In this document: piece after piece, positions 53,458-61,284 of the stretch | How positions within the stretch are numbered: position 1 is the first letter of the stretch | Layout: every line of letters begins with the position of its first letter | Assembly: GCF_000242635.2 (NCBI RefSeq) | Contig: NC_017770.1 | Location: 248,001-312,000 of the forward strand | DNA from: Solitalea canadensis DSM 3403 | GTDB taxonomy: Bacteria; Bacteroidota; Bacteroidia; Sphingobacteriales; Sphingobacteriaceae | Direction: 5' to 3' | DNA: 64,000 bases | Made by a program: the position numbers and the translations under genes | Notes under the pieces: model-generated | Seen by the model: the letters and a program-made list of their open reading frames with translations, nothing else | Told to the model about the DNA's origin: nothing | Databases searched by the model: none

Positions 53458-54072
53458 ATGAACAATGTAATATATCTGCAATTATCATCGGGCCGTGGTC
53501 CGGAAGAATGCTGTCGTGTGGTAGCCTTGCTTATACCGATGATCATGAGGCAGGCTGAACAGTTAAATCTGGAAATTTCTGTGGTTGATAAAGAACCGGG
53601 AGATATTAACGGAACTTTTCACTCAGCTTTATTAATGATTAAAGGTGATGCCGTTAACACATTAGCGACAGAATGGGAGGGAACAATTCAATGGATAGCT
53701 CAGAGTCCGTATCGTAAGTTTCATAAACGTAAGAATTGGTTTGTGAGTATAAAATCATTTCAACCGACAAAAAATGAAATAAGCGAAAAAGGTATTGAAT
53801 ATAAAGCCTGTCGTGCCTCTGGGCCGGGCGGACAAAATGTAAATAAGGTAGAAACGGCTGTAAGAGCTACCCACACTGCATCAGGAATAAGCGTATTAAC
53901 TAGTGACACAAGGTCGCAACTTCAAAATAAGAAATTGGCGACAGAACGGTTACAAGTAAAGCTTTTTTCATGGCAGTTGGAAAAACAAATGCAAGCTATT
54001 CAACAACAATGGGAGCAACATACCAATTTGCAAAGAGGTGGTGCCGTGAAAGTAATTAAAGAGAAGCTGTAA
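53458..54072 (+). CDS. prfH: Peptide chain release factor-like PrfH
   Basis: 204 residues. The class I release-factor core carries GGQ at residues 124-126 (RASGPGGQNVNKVETAVR). The N-terminal domain and codon-recognition region of RF1/RF2 are replaced by a short domain (SSGRGPEECCRVVALLIPMI). PrfH is reported to recognise ribosomes with a broken decoding centre and release the stalled peptide so that RtcB2 can repair them. Gene order rtcB-prfH is the reported one. Confidence 0.95.
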   Translation: MNNVIYLQLSSGRGPEECCRVVALLIPMIMRQAEQLNLEISVVDKEPGDINGTFHSALLMIKGDAVNTLATEWEGTIQWIAQSPYRKFHKRKNWFVSIKSFQPTKNEISEKGIEYKACRASGPGGQNVNKVETAVRATHTASGISVLTSDTRSQLQNKKLATERLQVKLFSWQLEKQMQAIQQQWEQHTNLQRGGAVKVIKEKL

Positions 54073-54159
54073 AGTGAGATGTGGGATATGAGATATTAGA
54101 TTTGAGATAATAATCTCGAAAGTAATTGTCCCAAATCTCATCGCTAAAATCTAATAAAC
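54073..54159. repeat. GAGAT-word inverted spacer between prfH and the RNA ligase gene
   Basis: GAGATGTGGGATATGAGATATTAGATTTGAGATAATA is mirrored by CCCAAATCTCATCGCTAAAATCTAATA, so the spacer can fold back on itself. Same word family as 47329-47425 and 54856-55006. No T-run, so read-through is expected. Confidence 0.7.
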
Positions 54160-54855
54160 ATGAGTATTTCAACAAAATATGGAAGAACCTATCATTATCC
54201 TTTTTCGCCGGGAACAACCAGCGATGACAGGATTAATGCTGATTACTGGGAGAATATAAAAGTTATGGACACCATTGTTCATACCGAAAAATTGGATGGA
54301 GAGAATAACTGTTTGAGTAAATATGGAGTATTTGCCCGGTCGCATGCAGCACCCACAACTTCACCTTGGACCCAAGATATCCGGATGAAGTGGGACTTGC
54401 TTAAAAATGATCTAGGCGAAATTGAATTATTTGGAGAGAATCTTTATGCCGTCCATTCAATTCAGTATCAAAAGCTCGAGCATCATTATTATGTGTTTGC
54501 TGTAAGGTGTATGGACACCTGGTTGAGTTGGGAAGAAGTAAAGTTTTATGCGGCTTTGTTTGATTTTCCAACCGTACCGGAATTGAAAATAATTGAAGTG
54601 TCCACACTTTCGGCAGAACAACTAAAGAACGATGTGTTAACGCTCTCTCAACAAAACAGCTCCTTGTTGTCATTCGATATTCATACGGATACCGTTTGCA
54701 CGTGCGAAGGAATTGTTTCAAGAAATACAGCAGGGTTTAGTACTACTGTTTTTGCTGAAAATGTTTTCAAGTACGTCCGGAAAGGACATGTAAAAACGGA
54801 TGAACACTGGACACGCAATTGGAAACGAGCAAAGTTAAAGTGGGAATATTCTTAG
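54160..54855 (+). CDS. ATP-dependent RNA ligase (PF09414-type)
   Basis: 231 residues. The nucleotidyltransferase motifs appear in order: motif I EKLDGEN with the AMP-accepting Lys44, motif III LFGENLYA (about 90-97), motif IV EGIVSR (183-188) and motif V FKYVRKG (Lys204 and Lys208). It is short, with no C-terminal specificity domain. It should seal 3'-OH to 5'-phosphate RNA ends with ATP, the opposite chemistry to RtcB. The HD-Pnk gene downstream would provide just those ends. Specificity for RNA or nicked duplex is not visible. Confidence 0.9.
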   Translation: MSISTKYGRTYHYPFSPGTTSDDRINADYWENIKVMDTIVHTEKLDGENNCLSKYGVFARSHAAPTTSPWTQDIRMKWDLLKNDLGEIELFGENLYAVHSIQYQKLEHHYYVFAVRCMDTWLSWEEVKFYAALFDFPTVPELKIIEVSTLSAEQLKNDVLTLSQQNSSLLSFDIHTDTVCTCEGIVSRNTAGFSTTVFAENVFKYVRKGHVKTDEHWTRNWKRAKLKWEYS

Positions 54856-55006
54856 CTATGAGATTTGGGATTTGAGATATAAGAAATCTTTTCAAATCTG
54901 TACTCCAAATAAATTAAGTTTCTCATGTCTAATCTATTTTATGAGATGTTGGGTGAGTAATGAAGTCTCAAATCCCACATCTCATATCTCTAATCTAAAA
55001 CGTAAC
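54856..55006. repeat. GAGAT-word inverted spacer between the RNA ligase and HD-Pnk genes
   Basis: TATGAGATTTGGGATTTGAGATATAAG at the left is mirrored by CTCAAATCCCACATCTCATATCTCTAATCT at the right, with a short unrelated middle; a long fold-back stem is possible. The in-frame extension of HD-Pnk through it is spurious. Confidence 0.72.
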
Positions 55007-56110
55007 ATGAAATCAATACTATATAAAGACTGGAATGAGTTGGAATTGGCTTATTCCTGGATACGAGATATGAAGAATGTGCCACAGGATCCTATCCATC
55101 ATGCGGAGGGAGATGTGGCAATTCACACGCAAATGGTTTTGCAGGAATTGATGGTGGATAAAGATTATCAGACATTAAATGAAAGTGAAAAAGAACTGCT
55201 ATGGTGTGCAGCTTTGTTGCACGATGTAGAAAAACGATCAACTACAGTTATCGAAAATGATGGAAGAATAACTTCCCATGGGCACGCACGAAGGGGAGAG
55301 CTTTCGACAAGAGAAATTCTGTTTAAAGAAATTCCTGTTGATTTTGTTGTTCGAGAACATGTTGCAGCTTTAGTGAGGTATCATGGTTTGCCATTGTGGA
55401 TATTAGAAAAGCTTGATCCTTTGAAAAGCCTGTTAGAAGCATCGAGTAGGGTAAATTTGCGTTTGTTATACCTATTGGCTAAAGCTGACGTATTAGGTCG
55501 GATCTGCAGCGATAAAAATGAAATGCTGGAAAGGGTTGAGTTTTTTAAGGCCTTCTGCATTGAACAAAATTGTTGGGATACCTCAAAACAGTTTGCCAAT
55601 GGCCATGCAAGGTTTCATTATTTTAACTCAGAAAGTACCGCTGTTGATTATGTACCATTTGATGATTTAAAATGTGAAGTAATTTTAATGAGTGCATTGC
55701 CGGGTATGGGTAAAGATCATTTTATAAGAAAACACTTTGCAGATTATCCGGTAGTAAGTCTGGATGATATCCGAAGAAAGCATAAAATCGATCCCACGGA
55801 TAAAGCTGCTAATGGATGGGTGGTGCAAGAAGCTAAAGAACAAGCACGAGTATATTTAAGGAGGTCGCAATCATTTGTTTGGAATGCTACTAACATTACC
55901 CGTCAAATGCGTAGCCAGCAGATCGATTTGTTTTCAACCTATCAGGCAAGAATCAAAATCGTATATATTGAGACCTCTTACAATCAGTGGCTCAAACAAA
56001 ATAAAAACAGAGATTTTGCATTGCCTCAACAAGTGATGGATAAAATGCTGAAGAAATTGGAAGTGCCACATGTTTTTGAGGCACATGAAGTTGAGTATGT
56101 AATAGGTTAA
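55007..56110 (+). CDS. HD-Pnk: HD phosphohydrolase fused to a 5'-OH polynucleotide kinase
   Basis: 367 residues from the ATG at 55007. The N-terminal HD domain (residues 1-210) has His40, the His72-Asp73 pair (ALLHDVEKR), His91 and His93 (SHGHARRGE), His118/His126 and Asp161. The C-terminal kinase (about 223-367) has the P-loop LPGMGKD (231-237) and the SLDDIRRKHKID motif. A lid-type RRSQSFVWNATNITRQMR block follows. The Runella slithyformis homologue is a bifunctional end-healing enzyme: the HD part removes 2',3'-cyclic or 2'-phosphate and the kinase phosphorylates 5'-OH. It would therefore make the ends the adjacent ATP-dependent ligase needs. Confidence 0.93.
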   Translation: MKSILYKDWNELELAYSWIRDMKNVPQDPIHHAEGDVAIHTQMVLQELMVDKDYQTLNESEKELLWCAALLHDVEKRSTTVIENDGRITSHGHARRGELSTREILFKEIPVDFVVREHVAALVRYHGLPLWILEKLDPLKSLLEASSRVNLRLLYLLAKADVLGRICSDKNEMLERVEFFKAFCIEQNCWDTSKQFANGHARFHYFNSESTAVDYVPFDDLKCEVILMSALPGMGKDHFIRKHFADYPVVSLDDIRRKHKIDPTDKAANGWVVQEAKEQARVYLRRSQSFVWNATNITRQMRSQQIDLFSTYQARIKIVYIETSYNQWLKQNKNRDFALPQQVMDKMLKKLEVPHVFEAHEVEYVIG

Positions 56111-56112
56111 AC

Positions 56113-56160
56113 GCGAAGGCGCAAAGAATAAAAACTTAGCGTCTTTGCGCCTTAGCGGTT
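56113..56160. repeat. GGCGCAAAGA palindromic repeat
   Basis: CGCGAAGGCGCAAAGA and TCTTTGCGCCTTAGCGG are inverted around a 14-base middle. This GCGCAAAG palindrome is one I recall as a common intergenic element in Bacteroidota. It separates the convergent HD-Pnk and csaA genes and could terminate both. Confidence 0.7.
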
Positions 56161-56162
56161 AA

Positions 56163-56492
56163 TTATGCGATTCGTAAGCCGTTTTCTACTTTCTGTTCGG
56201 GTTGCAAAAGAGTGATCACCTTCTGATCGCCCAGTGTTCCCAATACTAAACATTCAGAAATAAAATTGGCAATTTGTTTAGGTGGGAAATTAACTACAGC
56301 GATTACTTGTTGTCCCACAAGTGTTTCTGGATTGTACAAATGTGTTATCTGAGCTGATGAACGCTTAATTCCTAAAGGCCCAAAATCAATGGTTAATTTA
56401 TAAGATGGATTGTTTGCTTTCGGAAACTCTTCAGCTTCAATTATGGTTCCAACGCGCATCTCTACTTTTTCAAAGTCGTGATAGGTGATCAT
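56163..56492 (-). CDS. csaA: CsaA-like tRNA-binding protein
   Basis: 109 residues, a single OB-fold tRNA-binding domain: VEMRVGTIIEAEEFPKANNPSYKLTIDFG at the start, then AQITHLYNPETLVGQQVIAVVNFPPKQI and FISECLVLGT. The length and absence of other domains are typical of CsaA, a dimeric protein with tRNA-binding and chaperone-like activity. It faces the RNA-repair cluster tail to tail but is on the other strand, so I do not count it as part of it. Confidence 0.93.
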   Translation of the reverse strand: MITYHDFEKVEMRVGTIIEAEEFPKANNPSYKLTIDFGPLGIKRSSAQITHLYNPETLVGQQVIAVVNFPPKQIANFISECLVLGTLGDQKVITLLQPEQKVENGLRIA

Positions 56493-56608
56493 TTTTACTG
56501 GATAATTAATAAAGAAGCGGCAATAAAAACATAAAAAACTGTGAAATCAATTTACAACCTAAAAATAACAGCTTGATAACGGTGTTTTTACAATGGGATA
56601 AAAACAAA

Positions 56609-56642
56609 AAGAACTTGGCGTATCATCACGACAGGCCAAGTT
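56609..56642 (-). terminator. Terminator after the beta-barrel gene
   Basis: AACTTGGC (56612-56619) pairs with GCCAAGTT (56635-56642); the minus strand continues TCTTTTTGTTTTT. Confidence 0.8.
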
Positions 56643-56673
56643 AGTTAGTTATATAAAGAAAAGGAAAAACGTG

Positions 56674-57282
56674 TTAATACTTGTAAACGTAGCCAATATT
56701 AAAGCCAAAAAAGCTTAACTCGCTTACATCACCAGTTTCAAAGTTGTAGTTGTAACGAACATTAAAATTAATACCACTATAAGGATTGATTTGATAATTA
56801 AGTCCAACTTCAGGGAATAGCCCAAACATCCAGCCATCACTGTAATAAGAGTTAAGCCCAAAATCAGTATTTCGTTTTTGCCAGGTAGTACCAACACCAA
56901 CGCCAAAATAAGGAGCTGTTTTATTGGTTGCGGGGTCTTTAAAATGGTAATGTCCTTTAAAAATAATCGGAATAGCGTTGATATAATTGTAAGGGCTTCC
57001 GGTAACCGCTAATCCATTATCAAATGTGTAGGTTGAACGACCTTTTTGTTCGTAAAAGACATTCCACCCAACACTAACACCTGCACTAACTTGTGGTTTA
57101 ATAAAACCACCCCATTCAAAGCTTACGCCTCTGACGCTAAATTTATCGGTAAAGTCTTTAGTGGTTCCCATAGGCAGTGACGTGTTCCATGAGAAGTTTG
57201 TATAATATCTTTGGGCCATTACTTGTGCTGTAAACAAGCAGCATATGCCCATAACACAAATTGTTCTAAGTATATATTTCAT
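56674..57282 (-). CDS. Small outer membrane beta-barrel protein
   Basis: 202 residues. A signal peptide ends near VMAQRY. Amphipathic beta-strands rich in Tyr, Trp and Gly follow (FSWNTSLPMG, VSAGVSVGWNVFYEQ, PYFGVGVGTTW, GINFNVRYNYNFETG), ending in FFGFNIGYVYKY, a good BAM-recognised last strand. It is an OmpA/OmpW-size porin-like barrel of unknown function. A DUF4136 lipoprotein gene lies 20 bases upstream, so the two form an operon. Confidence 0.82.
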   Translation of the reverse strand: MKYILRTICVMGICCLFTAQVMAQRYYTNFSWNTSLPMGTTKDFTDKFSVRGVSFEWGGFIKPQVSAGVSVGWNVFYEQKGRSTYTFDNGLAVTGSPYNYINAIPIIFKGHYHFKDPATNKTAPYFGVGVGTTWQKRNTDFGLNSYYSDGWMFGLFPEVGLNYQINPYSGINFNVRYNYNFETGDVSELSFFGFNIGYVYKY

Positions 57283-57302
57283 GACATTGAGCGCTAAGTT
57301 TG

Positions 57303-57956
57303 TTAATTAGTTTTTAGATAAGGTGACTGTTGAAAGGCCTGATCAATTCCGGCTGTTGCACGTTGAACATTAGAAGTGGTACCATTAAGTACTCCTTTTA
57401 CGGCACCCAGCCAAATAGTATTAATCTCGCCGGCTCTGCCGTCAGGTGTGCTAATGTTAATTAACAAACTACCAGTGTCATAAGAGTAATAATAGATACC
57501 GGAAGGATACCAACCTGGTCCCCAAGGATAACCCCATGAACCCCATGGCCAATAACCCCAGTAGTCCCACCAGTAAGGGTAATAAGCACCAACATAGGTT
57601 GTTTGAAGAGCGTAAGTGGTTATAGCAACATCGGGAACTCCTGCACCTCCGGGTACCACCTCTGTATAACCGTATGCAGACAATTGACTTCTTATTTCTG
57701 CAAGGATGGGCTGCGATACCGCTGCAGGGAGGGTGTCAGCTTCACTGGGTTTAGAATCCTTTACAATAGGTATCCTTGTCGGAAGTGTATAGGTCTTGTT
57801 CTGTTTAAAGTTATAATCTTTTTTAGGTACAGTGGCAACAACATCAAGTTCCTCGATATTGTCAGCTCCATTCGGGTAGCACGAGTTTAGGAGCAGTGCG
57901 CATGCAGAGACACAAGCGCACAGGCCAAATTTGGCGAGGTAAAAATTCTTATTCAT
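57303..57956 (-). CDS. DUF4136 lipoprotein
   Basis: 217 residues from the ATG at 57956 (MNKNFYLAKF), chosen because the lipoprotein signal starts there; the lipobox is LLLNSC (Cys near 26). The DUF4136 pattern is clear: YNFKQNKTYTLP at the start, the SQLSAYGYTEV block and GSLLINISTPDG near the end. The central segment is remarkably aromatic (YYPYWWDYWGYWPWGSWGYP). The function of DUF4136 is unknown; these are envelope lipoproteins often next to barrel genes, as here. Confidence 0.88.
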   Translation of the reverse strand: MNKNFYLAKFGLCACVSACALLLNSCYPNGADNIEELDVVATVPKKDYNFKQNKTYTLPTRIPIVKDSKPSEADTLPAAVSQPILAEIRSQLSAYGYTEVVPGGAGVPDVAITTYALQTTYVGAYYPYWWDYWGYWPWGSWGYPWGPGWYPSGIYYYSYDTGSLLINISTPDGRAGEINTIWLGAVKGVLNGTTSNVQRATAGIDQAFQQSPYLKTN

Positions 57957-58172
57957 TTGAGAGCGTTTATACTTAAATATAAAAAATGTAATTCGATATA
58001 TCAAAAGTTACACTATTTAACCTCTTATTTAAAGAATAAAATTAAGGCATATAAATCGTGCTAATTTTCTATTTTTCAGCTTTTTGTAGGTCTTTTAGGA
58101 TTGATTGTATATTCGTTTTGTTACGGTTAAATTGTAACCCTGATACTATATTTGGAGTTTATAAGTTATTGA

Positions 58173-58934
58173 ATGAGAAAAAAATCGACCGATTTTATGA
58201 AATTTTTAGCTGTTATTCTATTAACTCTTTGTGTTACAGTTTTAAAAGGACAAGGATTATTGTCGGGTAAAGTGTATGACAGAGAAAAGGCAAAACCGTT
58301 AGAGTATGCCCAAATTTGGAATAAAACACAGAGCTACCAAGTATCGAGCGATAGGGATGGAAACTACAAGATCTATGCGATAGCCGGAGATACTATTTTG
58401 TTTTCAGCTTTAGGTTTTGAAACACAAAAATTGATCATTGATAAATCGTTAAACTTCTTCAATAAGAATATTTACATGCAAACCCGTTCTTTTTCTTTGC
58501 CAGAAGTATTGGTTTCGGGTAAGAAATCGTTCAAAGCTGATTCAGTAGAGCGACGGGAAGATTATGCAAGCGCTTATAATTATAAAGACAAAACCACCGG
58601 TAATCTTATCGGAACGGCCATCTTTCATCCTTTATCATTTATAGAATATTTATACAGTGGGAAAAAGCGGGAGAATACTCGTAAATTTCAAAAGCGTTTG
58701 ATCGATTATGAGCAACAGAAATTTATCGATAACTATTATAATCCGGAAGTTGTAGGGAAAATTGCTAAAATAACTGACGAAAAAGAATTAGATGCTTTTA
58801 TTAGATACAGCCGTCCTGATTATGCTTTTCTTAAATCGGCAAATCAGTATGATCTGTATTATTACATCACCAGCAGCTATAAAAAATTTAAAGATGCAGG
58901 CTCTCCTGTAGATTCGGTGCAGGTAGAGCGATAG
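58173..58934 (+). CDS. Exported carboxypeptidase-like regulatory domain protein
   Basis: 253 residues. A signal peptide (to about VLKGQG) precedes a CarboxypepD_reg-like beta-sandwich (LSGKVYDREKAKPLEYAQIW, then YAIAGDTILFSALGFETQ), followed by a Lys/Arg/Tyr-rich helical tail (about 130-253). TATATTTG at 58147-58154 could be its -7 element; an internal ATG at 58197 is an alternative start. The function is unknown; proteins of this build sit in the periplasm or outer membrane of Bacteroidota. Confidence 0.82.
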   Translation: MRKKSTDFMKFLAVILLTLCVTVLKGQGLLSGKVYDREKAKPLEYAQIWNKTQSYQVSSDRDGNYKIYAIAGDTILFSALGFETQKLIIDKSLNFFNKNIYMQTRSFSLPEVLVSGKKSFKADSVERREDYASAYNYKDKTTGNLIGTAIFHPLSFIEYLYSGKKRENTRKFQKRLIDYEQQKFIDNYYNPEVVGKIAKITDEKELDAFIRYSRPDYAFLKSANQYDLYYYITSSYKKFKDAGSPVDSVQVER

Positions 58935-58956
58935 GGTTTTCTAATATTGTAACTTT

Positions 58957-59037
58957 TTAGAACACACCCCCAACCCCTCTCAAGAGGGGAATCTGGAAGC
59001 GGTTCCCCTCTTGAGAGGGGTTGGGGGTGTGCTCTAA
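58957..59037. repeat. Near-perfect palindromic repeat, CCCCTCTCAAGAGGGG family
   Basis: AACACACCCCCAACCCCTCT plus CAAGAGGGGAA at the left and TTCCCCTCTTG plus AGAGGGGTTGGGGGTGTG at the right make an about 75-bp inverted repeat around a short ATCTGGAAGCGG centre. It lies between two convergent genes and very probably terminates both. Confidence 0.85.
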
Positions 59038-59062
59038 ATTACATATGAATGTTGTTCACCAT

Positions 59063-59671
59063 CTACAAAGCCCTGAACTCATACCCCTCTTTACTCCAAT
59101 ACTCTAATGCCAATGGCAATACATGGCGCAGTCTGGGTTCCGCTTTCAGGCTGTCGTGAAAAACGATAATGGAGCCACTTTCAGTATGTTGAAGTACATT
59201 TTTTAAACAATCCTGAGGAGAAAGTTTAAGGTCAAAATCACCACTAAGTACATCCCACATAATGATTTTATAATCCTTTTTTAAGTCAAGAATCTGAGTT
59301 GGCCTGATTTTACCATAAGGAGGTCTGAATAGTTGGGTGCTAATCAGTTCGTTGCATTTTTCAATATTCTTCAAATAAGCTCCGGTTTTAGTATGCCATC
59401 CATTCAAATGATTAAAGGTATGATTACCGATGGAATGGCCATGTGCTTTTACTTGCTCAAAAATCTCCGGATGTTTACGCACATTATCACCAATACAAAA
59501 AAAAGTAGCCTTTGCATTGTACTTATTTAGAACCTCCAAAACAAATGGAGTAACCTCCGGAATCGGACCATCATCAAAGGTAATGTATAAAACTTTTTCG
59601 GCCCTGTTTAAGTTCCAGGTCAACGATGGATATAGTTTCTTAATTAAGTAAGGTGTTTTTACCGGATACAT
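59063..59671 (-). CDS. Polysaccharide deacetylase family protein
   Basis: 202 residues from the ATG at 59671 (MYPVKTPYLI); an ATG six codons upstream is in frame. NodB motifs are present: TFDDGP (metal Asp and base), HSIGNHTFNH, RPPYG, WDVLSGDFD and IIVFHDS. It removes acetyl groups from N-acetylated sugars such as peptidoglycan or surface glycans. There is no clear signal peptide, so its location is uncertain. Confidence 0.94.
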   Translation of the reverse strand: MYPVKTPYLIKKLYPSLTWNLNRAEKVLYITFDDGPIPEVTPFVLEVLNKYNAKATFFCIGDNVRKHPEIFEQVKAHGHSIGNHTFNHLNGWHTKTGAYLKNIEKCNELISTQLFRPPYGKIRPTQILDLKKDYKIIMWDVLSGDFDLKLSPQDCLKNVLQHTESGSIIVFHDSLKAEPRLRHVLPLALEYWSKEGYEFRAL

Positions 59672-59693
59672 AGTTGTAAAGATAAGCAATTGT

Positions 59694-59929
<236 letters not shown>

Positions 59930-59931
59930 TG

Positions 59932-61284
59932 TTAATTAAATATCAAACGGAATATGCTGCCTTCTCCTTCTCTGGAATCCACAACGATAGAGCCTTTATG
60001 CAATTGCATGATTTGTCGAGATAAACTCAAGCCGATGCCCGAGCCATTTTTTCTTGTGGTGAAGAAAGGAATAAATATCTGGTCACGAATGTGGGCGGGT
60101 ATACCAATACCATTATCAATAACCTCAATAACCGAATGATTGCTTTCGTTAATATAGGAGATTAATTTTATCTGAGGTTCTGATCGGTCTTTTACGGCAT
60201 CAGCAGCATTAATAATAAGATTAATCAGCACCTGTTCAATTAAGGAAACATCCACGTCCAGCTTCAATCCAGGATCGCGAAGTTCAGTGGTGATTTTAAT
60301 CCCTTTCTGCTTTAGATCCGGACTTAATAATTGATTCAGGTGATTAAAAAGATCTTTCACATGAATAATACTTAATGCAGGAACAGTAATCTTGCTCAAA
60401 CTTCGATAGGTTTCTGTAAATTTCAGTAATCCATCACTACGCTTCCGAATTACATCAACCATAAGTTCAATATCCTCAATTGCTTCATTGTCCGAACTAT
60501 CAAAACCACCTTCACTGTTAATGGTAGATAAACGTTTTTTCAATGTTTCTGCTAAAGAAGCAATAGGAGCAACCGAATTCATGATCTCATGAGTAATGGT
60601 CCGAAGCAACTTTTGCCATGTTTGCATCTCCGTTTCCTGTACTGCTTCATTCACATTTTTAAAGACAAACATTGATTGAGTTTTTCCATTTAATCGGAAA
60701 CGCATGGTTGAAGAGACCACTTTTATAGGGAAATGACCCGTATCAATCTCCAGTAGTTTATTCTTACCAGGTGTTAAGGTTTCAATGATTTCCTTCAGAT
60801 CATCATTGCGACTTTTTAACCCCTCAATACTCTTGAGTTCAGGCAAGTTAAACATCTTTTTTACCGCCTCATTCATCCACTTCACCTGTCCATCATCATC
60901 AAACAACAGAATACCTGTATCCACAATTTCCATGATAGTTTGCAGGTAGCGGTATTGCGTTTCTTTCTCAATATTTAGTTCATTGAATGCTCTTCCGACA
61001 TCATTAAAGGCCTGGCGCAATACATAAACAGAGGCAGGTGCATTTTTTACTGCATAATTCTGACTGAAGTCTCGGTATTTCACCGCACCAATAAAATCAC
61101 GAAGTTCAGCATTGATCCGATTAATATAACGGATGATTGCCACAACCTGAAAAACAGCAATAACCAACACCAATCCCACATACCAATTCTGAAATTTTAC
61201 CCAAAGCCAGGCTGCGGCGCAAATCGTTAAAAATAACAGTAGAACGCGGCCGATTAAAATTATCTCAAAGCGTTTAGATGTCAT
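59932..61284 (-). CDS. Sensor histidine kinase (NtrY-like)
   Basis: 450 residues. Two N-terminal membrane segments (VLLLFLTICAAAWLWV, VGLVLVIAVFQVVAIIRY) have almost no periplasmic loop between them. A PAS-like region follows (TGILLFDDDGQVKWMNEA), then the H-box ITHEIMNSVAPIASLAETL and an ATPase domain with IDNGIGIP and GSGIGLSLSRQIM. It probably senses a membrane or cytoplasmic signal and phosphorylates the sigma-54 activator encoded just upstream, with which it overlaps by 11 bases. Confidence 0.93.
   Translation of the reverse strand: MTSKRFEIILIGRVLLLFLTICAAAWLWVKFQNWYVGLVLVIAVFQVVAIIRYINRINAELRDFIGAVKYRDFSQNYAVKNAPASVYVLRQAFNDVGRAFNELNIEKETQYRYLQTIMEIVDTGILLFDDDGQVKWMNEAVKKMFNLPELKSIEGLKSRNDDLKEIIETLTPGKNKLLEIDTGHFPIKVVSSTMRFRLNGKTQSMFVFKNVNEAVQETEMQTWQKLLRTITHEIMNSVAPIASLAETLKKRLSTINSEGGFDSSDNEAIEDIELMVDVIRKRSDGLLKFTETYRSLSKITVPALSIIHVKDLFNHLNQLLSPDLKQKGIKITTELRDPGLKLDVDVSLIEQVLINLIINAADAVKDRSEPQIKLISYINESNHSVIEVIDNGIGIPAHIRDQIFIPFFTTRKNGSGIGLSLSRQIMQLHKGSIVVDSREGEGSIFRLIFN

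Noticed and set aside
54872-55006. N-terminal extension of HD-Pnk
   Set aside because: It is the translation of the word-repeat spacer; the family start is at 55007.
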